Shown: piece by piece, positions 55,452-60,691 of the stretch
Position numbering within the stretch: the stretch's first letter is position 1
Layout: each line of letters begins with the position of its first letter
NCBI GenBank assembly: GCA_964603935.1
Contig: CAZRWL010000004.1
Location: forward strand, 1 to 60,691
Direction: 5' to 3'
Length of the DNA: 60,691 nt
DNA from: GWB1-37-8 sp964603935
GTDB lineage: Bacteria > Patescibacteriota > Microgenomatia > Levybacterales > UBA12049
Translations under genes and position numbers: made by a program
Notes under the pieces: generated by a model
Seen by the model: the letters and a program-made list of their open reading frames with translations, nothing else
Databases searched by the model: none
What the model was told of the DNA's origin: nothing

Positions 55452-55839
55452 GGCCGTTGTGGATACAAATGTATTTATTTCCAGTATTCTATTTGGCGGA
55501 AATCCCCAGAGAATAATCGAAGCATGGCTTAATCAAAAATACATATTTTGCTTATCTCCACAATTAAAAGCAGAAATTCTTAACAAATTACAGAAAAAAT
55601 TTTTATTATCTAATCAAAAACTGCAAGATATTGAAGAAGCGCTGGATGCCAAAACAGAAAAATATATTCCCAAAAAAAAGCTTTTTATCTGCAAAGATGC
55701 TGCGGATAATTTCCTTATTGAGCTCGCGCAAGAAGCTCAAGCAAACTATCTAATAAGCGGAGACAAACTTGTCCTAAAGATTAGGCAATATAATAAAACA
55801 CAAATCATCTCCCCAAAAGATTTTCTAGAATCACTCTAA
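55444..55839 (+). CDS. PIN-family toxin (COG1569-like)
   Basis: 131 residues. MHKAVVDTNVFISSILFGGNPQRIIEAWLNQKYIFCLSPQLKAEILNKL, with acidic residues in VVDTN, LKAEI and the late CKDAADNFLIELA and ISGDK, matches the putative toxin PIN family COG1569. It is expected to be an RNase. It overlaps the antitoxin by 8 bases. Confidence 0.9.
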   Translation: MHKAVVDTNVFISSILFGGNPQRIIEAWLNQKYIFCLSPQLKAEILNKLQKKFLLSNQKLQDIEEALDAKTEKYIPKKKLFICKDAADNFLIELAQEAQANYLISGDKLVLKIRQYNKTQIISPKDFLESL

Positions 55840-55865
55840 AACACTCTTTTAGCTTATCATTATGG

Positions 55866-56612
55866 CTAATTATTTTGTTTTATTTGATCGTATATTTTTA
55901 AAAGTGGCTCCTCCCAGCCAAAACAAGTTTCCTGATTCAAAAGTAATTTAAAAGACTCAATGCATAAGGGTTCTAATTTTGCATATTCCTGAAGCACGCC
56001 AATCGCTTCTTCAATAAAACCGCCAACAGTCCCATTAGAATCATCTACCCCTCCTGATGTTAATTTTTTATCCAGCCGTAAAAGTAGTTTAACTATTAAT
56101 CCTGAAGTCTCAATATTTACAGGTAATTCAGAAATAATCGCAGATAAACGATTACAGCCTTCGGAAAGAGAATTCTGATAAGCGAACCAGATTTTGGAGG
56201 GACCGTTATACGGCTTAATATATTTAATTGCCATGCTTAATGACTTCTCAATGGTTACTAATTGCTCTTTGGAAAGTTTACCATGTTTCCCGCTGCATTT
56301 GGGACGACGCAAGACTTCTTTATCTTCTTTCTTAAGAGGTTTTCCGCCTAAAACAGCATGAATTGCCAAAGCCACCATATGCTTACACAGTGTGTCGTTT
56401 TGACCAAGATAACATTCGCAACTGCCGTCGTCATATTGGCCATTTGCAACAAAAACACTATAAGGACTTGTGCCAAGCACTATTGCCGAAAAGCCATCCA
56501 GCTCCTCTTTAAAATCTTTTACTTTTCCGCTTTCATACAAGCCAATAGCTTTATGATAAGTAGATTCATCTGTAGCAAATTTAATTTTATTAAGATCAAA
56601 ACGCGGTTTCAT
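55866..56612 (-). CDS. SWIM zinc-finger protein
   Basis: 248 residues. CECYLGQNDTLCKHMVALAIHAVL has the C-x-C-x8-C-x-H SWIM zinc finger (Cys65, Cys67, Cys76, His78). The N-terminal part (KIKFATDESTYHKAIGLYESGKV) is typical of SWIM proteins, which bind DNA or protein; the remaining 160 residues are helical. No helicase or transposase part follows, so it is a free-standing SWIM protein. Partner unknown. Confidence 0.85.
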   Translation of the reverse strand: MKPRFDLNKIKFATDESTYHKAIGLYESGKVKDFKEELDGFSAIVLGTSPYSVFVANGQYDDGSCECYLGQNDTLCKHMVALAIHAVLGGKPLKKEDKEVLRRPKCSGKHGKLSKEQLVTIEKSLSMAIKYIKPYNGPSKIWFAYQNSLSEGCNRLSAIISELPVNIETSGLIVKLLLRLDKKLTSGGVDDSNGTVGGFIEEAIGVLQEYAKLEPLCIESFKLLLNQETCFGWEEPLLKIYDQIKQNN

Positions 56613-56765
56613 ACCAGCGGATTATAGCAGAATTTTAAATCTAAAGCGGTTTGGTTTAGGGAATTTAATCTCCCTTTTTAAAAAACTTGACAAATTTTGC
56701 CGATCGGAAGTTTTTGTCTGCAAGATAACGAACGGAATTTACAACTTCATGGAAAAGAATTGTCA

Positions 56766-56802
56766 GATTTAGCCTGACACCTTTAAGGTGTAAAGCTAAA
56801 TC
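56766..56802. repeat. Cruciform-type inverted repeat
   Basis: GATTTAGC (56766-56773) and GCTAAATC (56795-56802) outside, ACACCTT (56777-56783) and AAGGTGT (56785-56791) inside. It lies just after the stop of the PIN toxin gene (minus strand) and may terminate it. The rest of the 192-base gap 56613-56804 shows nothing. Confidence 0.7.
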
Positions 56803-56804
56803 AC

Positions 56805-57188
56805 TTAGGCTTTGAGCAGGGAAAGATTATATTTCCAAATCTTTTTATCAGTTGTAATAAAAGTTAAGTTTTCTGCTCTCGCTTGAGAAATAAGCATTCT
56901 GTCAAATGGATCCCTATGATTCTTATGCAAAGATAGCCTATTAAACTCCAAGACATGAATCAAATTAATGTCTAGAATTTTGAAGCCTGCAATTTCAAAG
57001 CACTTGCTTAGCGTAGTCTTCAAAGGAAGTTTGCCGACCCTATTCTTTATGCTTATTTCCCATGCGCTTGCAATACTAATAAAAATTTGATTCTCGAAAT
57101 CCTTAATAATCTCTTTTATATCCTCTTTCAATTTTTTATCCCCATTCAAAGACCAAAGGAAAATGTTTGTATCAAGAAGGTATTGCAT
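56805..57188 (-). CDS. PIN-domain toxin (VapC-like)
   Basis: 127 residues. MQYLLDTNIFLWSLNGDKKL starts the PIN fold with its first Asp; ISIASAWEISIKNRVGKL carries the second acidic residue and HRDPFDRMLISQARAENLTFITTDK the C-terminal acids. This is the PIN subgroup with S-A-W-E and D-P-F-D-R motifs, normally with a Phd-like antitoxin, which here is encoded 4 bases upstream. Confidence 0.92.
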   Translation of the reverse strand: MQYLLDTNIFLWSLNGDKKLKEDIKEIIKDFENQIFISIASAWEISIKNRVGKLPLKTTLSKCFEIAGFKILDINLIHVLEFNRLSLHKNHRDPFDRMLISQARAENLTFITTDKKIWKYNLSLLKA

Positions 57189-57192
57189 TACT

Positions 57193-57426
57193 TCACTCTC
57201 CGTAAAAAAGCTTATTTATCTCTTCATCCTCATCATTAAAATTATCCGGAACAAAAATTTTCCCTTTTAGCAAACCCAACTTTCGAGGTTTTAGTTTTTC
57301 TTTATAAGCTACTATTTTTGCTACCGGCTTGCCTGCTTTGGCTATTATCACATCTTCTCCTGCTAAAGTCATTGCTATGAGCTTGGAAAGATTTGTTTTT
57401 GCCTGATGGATATTCATTATTTGCAT
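57193..57426 (-). CDS. Phd-type antitoxin
   Basis: 77 residues. MNIHQAKTNLSKLIAMTLAGEDVIIAKAGKPVAKIVAYKE is a typical Phd/YefM domain, followed by a short acidic tail (DNFNDEDEEINKLFYGE) that would hold the PIN toxin. The message starts next to a pair of tandem operator-like repeats. The second Met two codons in is an alternative start. Confidence 0.92.
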   Translation of the reverse strand: MQIMNIHQAKTNLSKLIAMTLAGEDVIIAKAGKPVAKIVAYKEKLKPRKLGLLKGKIFVPDNFNDEDEEINKLFYGE

Positions 57427-57437
57427 AATTATATAAT

Positions 57438-57484
57438 CTTAGCTAACTTAGCTAAGTTTATAACATGAGAAAGCAGTTTGTCAA
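57438..57484 (-). promoter_or_regulatory. Promoter with tandem operators of the Phd/PIN pair
   Basis: Minus-strand TTGACA (57479-57484), 16-base spacer and TATAAA (57457-57462). Just downstream are two 9-bp direct repeats CTTAGCTAA (57438-57446, 57447-57455), each holding the palindrome TTAGCTAA: likely cooperative antitoxin sites. Confidence 0.75.
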
Positions 57485-57499
57485 GCGGCAAATCGAAAA

Positions 57500-57625
57500 T
57501 TATTTCTGAATTTGCTTCCAAAGCCAAACGCCCAACAAAATTAAATCTACAAGAACAACGAATCCAAAAAGCGATCCGAAAATTCCTACTCCTCCCATCA
57601 TTCCCGGATATCCCCAGTTCATCAT
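57500..57625 (-). CDS. Small single-helix membrane protein (41 aa)
   Basis: 41 residues: MMNWGYPGMMGGVGIFGSLF, then a hydrophobic helix ending LILLGVWLWKQIQK. An excellent ribosome site (AAAGGGGGTGATAA) lies 3 bases before ATG. The Met/Gly-rich front and short helix resemble small proteins often seen near copper genes. It is probably the last gene of the DoxX/lycopene-cyclase-domain operon, 42 bases after that operon's previous stop. Confidence 0.65.
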   Translation of the reverse strand: MMNWGYPGMMGGVGIFGSLFGFVVLVDLILLGVWLWKQIQK

Positions 57626-57667
57626 ATTTATCACCCCCTTTCAGGCAATGCCGCAAATGCATCTTAA

Positions 57668-58177
57668 CTATTCAGGTTTCTTCCTTAAATACAACATTGA
57701 TCCTAAAATAAGGACTAGTGAAATAACAACCGGCACAAAAACAGGACCTACCCAAGGAACCGGCAGAAGGAAAAAAATATCTAAATCCTGTAAATTAGCA
57801 GGCCAGTTGATAATCAGTTTCAAAAAGATGTAATAAAAAATATCCCAGACGCCAAAAGCCAAAAAGAAAAAAGCCAATATCTTTTTAAAATCTTCGGCTG
57901 CCAAAATTGCAACAGATGCCAGCATCACCAAAGTTGCTCCTTCCCTCACCATTTCTATGTTTAAGATTGCCGTATCCTTAATAATTTTCAATGCCGTGTC
58001 CGGCTGCAAAAAGGCAATTCCCGGAAGCAATAATAAAGTTTCTCCTTTGCCAATCTGTGAATATGAAGCTCCCAGCAGGTGGCGTAAGTAAACTACAACT
58101 GAAGCTTCCACAAAAGCAAAAGCTACAGAAAACACAGCAACTTTCAAAACTGTCCTTAAAATAATATTAGCTCGCAT
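57668..58177 (-). CDS. Membrane protein of unknown function (169 aa)
   Basis: 169 residues with about five transmembrane helices (ILRTVLKVAVFSVAFAFVEASVVVYL, MVREGATLVMLASVAILA, ILAFFFLAFGVWDIFYYIFLKL). The F-W-D-I-F-Y-Y segment suggests a lipid- or quinone-facing site, but no family is assigned. It shares its start with the last base of the lycopene-cyclase-domain gene, so the two are translationally coupled. Confidence 0.75.
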   Translation of the reverse strand: MRANIILRTVLKVAVFSVAFAFVEASVVVYLRHLLGASYSQIGKGETLLLLPGIAFLQPDTALKIIKDTAILNIEMVREGATLVMLASVAILAAEDFKKILAFFFLAFGVWDIFYYIFLKLIINWPANLQDLDIFFLLPVPWVGPVFVPVVISLVLILGSMLYLRKKPE

Positions 58178-58842
58178 TACATTATTCTACGCTCTCTAAA
58201 ATATTCATATATGCTTGGCCAAATAAATCCTAGACTTGCCGCAAAAATCAATTCTTCAAGCGGCACGCCAAAGATAAAAATTCCCCATAAAGCTTTAAGA
58301 TTCCAGACTCGCTCTACGTAGCCCGGAAACATTGCAATAAGTAAAACGAAATATGCAAAATATATAATAGTGCTGGCACATAGGCTTGTAAGCATTCTTC
58401 TTCTTAACTCAGGTCTAACAAAGTAAGAAATTAATCCGCCGATTGTCATTGCAATAATCGCAGAATAGATATGGTTAATCTTTGCTGTAAATAATAAAAA
58501 AATAAAAGTTACTGGTCCTAAAAGAAGACTAAACACAAGACGCTTGCCTCTTGCCGATGACTTAACCATTGAAGGAAAAACCAAATTATAAACCACTACG
58601 GCAATACCCCCAGTGCTAAAAGAAAAAATCACGCTCTCTATATCAAAATTGAACGGAAGACTGAAGATTGATTGGGGTTTCCAATATTCCGGAACCCAAA
58701 GCGGTTGAGTAAACCCGAACAGCGATATCCACAAACTAAAAGTGAGCATTTCTTTCCGTTTTTCTTTGCTCGAATAAGAATAGATAATTACCCAAACAAT
58801 CAAAGAAAAGGAACTCCAAATAAGCCACGCGTATTGCTGCAT
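58177..58842 (-). CDS. Lycopene-cyclase-domain membrane protein
   Basis: 221 residues, about seven helices. FGVPLEELIFAASLGFIWPSIYEYF matches the P-x-E-E motif of the CarR/CrtYc-type lycopene cyclase domain, and the general layout fits it. No other carotenoid genes are seen in the window, so carotenoid cyclisation is not supported; a related lipid-binding or isoprenoid role is possible. It starts 1 base after the DoxX stop. Confidence 0.75.
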   Translation of the reverse strand: MQQYAWLIWSSFSLIVWVIIYSYSSKEKRKEMLTFSLWISLFGFTQPLWVPEYWKPQSIFSLPFNFDIESVIFSFSTGGIAVVVYNLVFPSMVKSSARGKRLVFSLLLGPVTFIFLLFTAKINHIYSAIIAMTIGGLISYFVRPELRRRMLTSLCASTIIYFAYFVLLIAMFPGYVERVWNLKALWGIFIFGVPLEELIFAASLGFIWPSIYEYFRERRIM

Positions 58843-58843
58843 A

Positions 58844-59392
58844 TCAAGTTTTCTTCTTCTGCCTTGATTGTTTGTCGGCTAACGGCAGGATATATCTATC
58901 TAACCCGTACCAGCCCGCAGTTTTCCAAGCAAGAATTATGAAAATTTGGAAAAACAATAATGTTGGATTTGTGCTTACAGTTCCCGCAAAAAGGTAATTA
59001 AAGTTCATGAATGCTCCAAAAAATGCTGCGAGTCCCGTAAATGCGCCCAAAATTAAAGCAATTCCCACAAAAAGCTCTCCGAAAGAAACTAAATATGAAA
59101 ATACTTCGGCGTTGGGCAAAGCTACTGCTTTTATAAAATCAGCATACCAGCCTGCAACACTTGGATGAGCTCCCGCTGTTTTAGCCAGTGCTCCATTCAA
59201 AAAACCCGTTATAGCTGCTCCTGCTTTGTCTCCTACCCATACGGGATTTATAACTTTTTCCCATCCGGCAACAAGCCATTGCCATCCAACATAAATTCTA
59301 ATGACAAACCACAGCCACGAAACTCTTTTGTCCGAAAAAAGAAAACGAAATATTGCCGGCTGCGGAATATCCACTATACTGTTTTTATTCAC
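58844..59392 (-). CDS. DoxX-family membrane protein
   Basis: 182 residues with four transmembrane helices. WLWFVIRIYVGWQWLVAGWEKVINP, AEVFSYLVSFGELFVGIALILGAFTGLAAFFGAFMNFNYLFAG match DoxX. Such proteins have been linked to quinol oxidases and redox stress. GTG at 59392 is the start, 8 bases after a perfect AAGGAGG site; an earlier GTG in frame lies within that site and is unlikely. First gene of a four-gene operon. Confidence 0.9.
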   Translation of the reverse strand: MNKNSIVDIPQPAIFRFLFSDKRVSWLWFVIRIYVGWQWLVAGWEKVINPVWVGDKAGAAITGFLNGALAKTAGAHPSVAGWYADFIKAVALPNAEVFSYLVSFGELFVGIALILGAFTGLAAFFGAFMNFNYLFAGTVSTNPTLLFFQIFIILAWKTAGWYGLDRYILPLADKQSRQKKKT

Positions 59393-59434
59393 GTCGATCA
59401 CCTCCTTCTTTATTTATCTTACGCTATTTACTTT

Positions 59435-60103
59435 TTAAATTGCAACTTTACGAACCGGTTGATGACTCTGATCCCTATACGCATCGAAAATCTTGATCAC
59501 ATCCTTATCGTTAACTTGCGCAAAATTTTCGTAATAAGATCCGACCGATCCAAAGAATTCACCATCCGATGGCATTTCAAGCGTAACCAACTTGTCTGCA
59601 TCTTTTCTGATAATTTCCGCTGTTGATTTTGGAATTATCGGAACAGCAACAATAAGCCTTAAGGGATTGGAATGCTTAATTTCCTTAATTGCGACTCGCA
59701 ACGTTAGTCCTGTTGCCGCCCCATCATCGACAACGATAGCTATTTTCCCCTCCGGAGACATCGTACTATTCCCACGCAAATACTTCTCTCTCCTCCTTGC
59801 AGCTTCTTGGCGCTGTCTTTCTATTTCTTCCTCCAGCCAATTATCGTCGATCAACGCTAATTCACATGCGTTAATAGTGTGTCCATTTGCTGCAGCTGCT
59901 GCAATTGCGTACTCAGGATTACGCGGATGGCTAATTTTCTTTACGATTACCAAATCAAGGGGAACAGAAAGGCTCTTTACTATTTCAGCGCCTATTATTA
60001 TACCGCCTCTCGGAATGGCGTAAACAACAACTTCCTTACCTGCATACTGCTTTAATCTTTCCGCAAGCAATTGTCCCGCCTGCGTTCTATCTTTAAAATA
60101 CAT
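59435..60103 (-). CDS. Phosphoribosyltransferase-family protein
   Basis: 222 residues. VVVYAIPRGGIIIGAEIVKSL, LDLVIVKKISHPRNPEYAIAA and the PRPP loop IAIVVDDGAATGLTLRVAIKEI identify a type I phosphoribosyltransferase of the family often fused or linked to dienelactone hydrolases and erythromycin esterases. A long helix (EEEIERQRQEAARRREKYL) is the usual insert. The acceptor is unknown. It is a single gene. Confidence 0.9.
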   Translation of the reverse strand: MYFKDRTQAGQLLAERLKQYAGKEVVVYAIPRGGIIIGAEIVKSLSVPLDLVIVKKISHPRNPEYAIAAAAANGHTINACELALIDDNWLEEEIERQRQEAARRREKYLRGNSTMSPEGKIAIVVDDGAATGLTLRVAIKEIKHSNPLRLIVAVPIIPKSTAEIIRKDADKLVTLEMPSDGEFFGSVGSYYENFAQVNDKDVIKIFDAYRDQSHQPVRKVAI

Positions 60104-60194
60104 ATATTCTTAGACTTCACCCAGTCTAATAATTAACTTATTTATTGTCAATAAAGTAGGAAAACCGGAAAAGGAGTGGAAAATTGTCTGAAAA

Positions 60195-60410
60195 ATGTCC
60201 AGATTTCGTCAAGCTATCCTTGAAACTCTCGAATACAATACTGACATGAGCGAGGAAGATAGAAAATACTTAAGATCAGCAATAAAAATGAGACCAAGCT
60301 TGGAAATTTTCCAAAAGATGGTTTATATTTTAAGGAAAACGCGGGAAAAAACAGATCAACTGTTAAATATTTCTTTAGTTATTTCCTCTCTGGATTTGAG
60401 GAAAAAATAG
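60195..60410 (+). CDS. Small helical protein of unknown function (71 aa)
   Basis: 71 residues, helical and charged (FRQAILETLEYNTDMSEEDRKYLRSAIKM). No recognised domain. The nearest purine-rich site (AAGGAG, 60171-60176) is too far for a normal ribosome site. The 3' end overlaps the convergent membrane gene by 55 bases, so this is a weak call. Confidence 0.4.
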   Translation: MSRFRQAILETLEYNTDMSEEDRKYLRSAIKMRPSLEIFQKMVYILRKTREKTDQLLNISLVISSLDLRKK

Positions 60411-60691
60411 CCAACTGTTCCAAAAGTAATTAATGGAGAAAGCCATGTGGGAATATGATACCCAAAACTATCCAAAATCATAATTGCTCCTAAGAAGAAT
60501 ATCGAATACATTGCTCCATTTTTTAGATATTTATACTTCTTTATTCGCTCGATATTACTTATTGTCAGTTTTCGCAAAACAAATGCGCCAAGACCATTGC
60601 CCAAAAGAATTAGAGGTATGGAAAAAGTAAAGGCAAATGCTCCTATCACTCCGTCTATTGAAAACGTTGAATCCAAAACCTCAAGATATGC
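60356..60691 (-). CDS. DUF475-type membrane protein (5' end outside window)
   Basis: The frame stays open to the window edge, so only the C-terminal 111 residues are visible. AYLEVLDSTFSIDGVIGAFAF is the characteristic conserved segment of DUF475/TerC-like membrane proteins, followed by GNGLGAFVLRKLTISNIERIKKYKYLKNGAMYSIFFLGAIMIL. These proteins may move metal ions. No start codon can be chosen. Confidence 0.82.
   Translation of the reverse strand, partial: AYLEVLDSTFSIDGVIGAFAFTFSIPLILLGNGLGAFVLRKLTISNIERIKKYKYLKNGAMYSIFFLGAIMILDSFGYHIPTWLSPLITFGTVGYFFLKSREEITKEIFNS

Noticed and set aside
58177..58842. Carotenoid biosynthesis
   Set aside because: Only a lycopene-cyclase-like domain is present; no phytoene synthase or desaturase gene is in the window.

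Overview
The window looks like a chromosomal piece of a Candidate Phyla Radiation (Patescibacteria) bacterium, probably of the Microgenomates group. This is inferred from the low-GC, tightly packed genes, the many envelope proteins with a LytR_C domain, a short release factor 1, the numerous small toxin-antitoxin pairs, and above all the palindromic and 7-bp repeats sprinkled both between and inside genes. No rRNA was seen, so the phylum call is an inference. The standard bacterial code fits all genes. One tRNA, tRNA-Leu(CAA), is present. No CRISPR array, insertion sequence or phage module was seen.

Layout. 1-428: gene-free region with nested hairpins and a possible minus-strand promoter. 429-5228: membrane protein, YebC, TPR protein, LytR_C protein with two overlooked small genes, a RelE/Phd pair and an RluA-type pseudouridine synthase. 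5298-6780: three consecutive stand-alone Clp N-domain proteins. 6755-13765: Lgt-like membrane protein, MFS transporter, M1 aminopeptidase, tRNA-Leu, MazG-like and RBBP9-like hydrolases, DnaB. 13821-17341: degenerate metallo-beta-lactamase fold protein, two secreted proteins, Xaa-Pro peptidase, VapBC-like pair. 17402-21772: TrpR/YerC-like repressor, a leader peptide with a classical attenuator, two phosphoribosyltransferase-fold proteins around a LOG-family protein, then hisS. 21764-24860: genes of unknown function, with a second, broken hisS 3' end between them. 24905-31989: rpmE-prfA, a Kef-type antiporter, murB-htrA-ctpA and rpsF-ssb-rpsR. 32431-42197: unknown proteins, an AlkD-like protein, a C39 peptidase/LytR_C fusion, YchF, Fic, a methyltransferase-like protein, a lone HTH protein, an M23-like protein and a Crp/Fnr regulator.

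42280-53682 is the most coherent block. A CsoR-type copper repressor, with a near-perfect operator over its promoter, heads a minus-strand run of DUF1573, a Cys-rich membrane-anchored protein, CcdA, a DUF5676-like protein, a membrane cupredoxin, CopA, a SafE-type membrane protein fused to a second cupredoxin, an HMA metallochaperone and an NqrB/RnfD-like membrane domain fused to a flavin reductase. A MacAB-like efflux system (adaptor, ATPase, permease) follows. This reads as a copper sensing, trafficking, reduction and export system.

53880-60691: an unknown protein, two Phd/PIN toxin-antitoxin pairs with visible operators, a SWIM zinc-finger protein, a DoxX / lycopene-cyclase-domain / membrane protein operon ending in a missed 41-residue membrane peptide, a phosphoribosyltransferase and the truncated end of a DUF475-type membrane protein.

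The strongest unusual signal is that several repeat families that are ordinary intergenic palindromes elsewhere in the window also sit in frame inside conserved genes. CopA carries at least four, YchF three, the Xaa-Pro peptidase three, and MurB and the AlkD-like protein one each. Unrelated proteins therefore share the same extra peptides.
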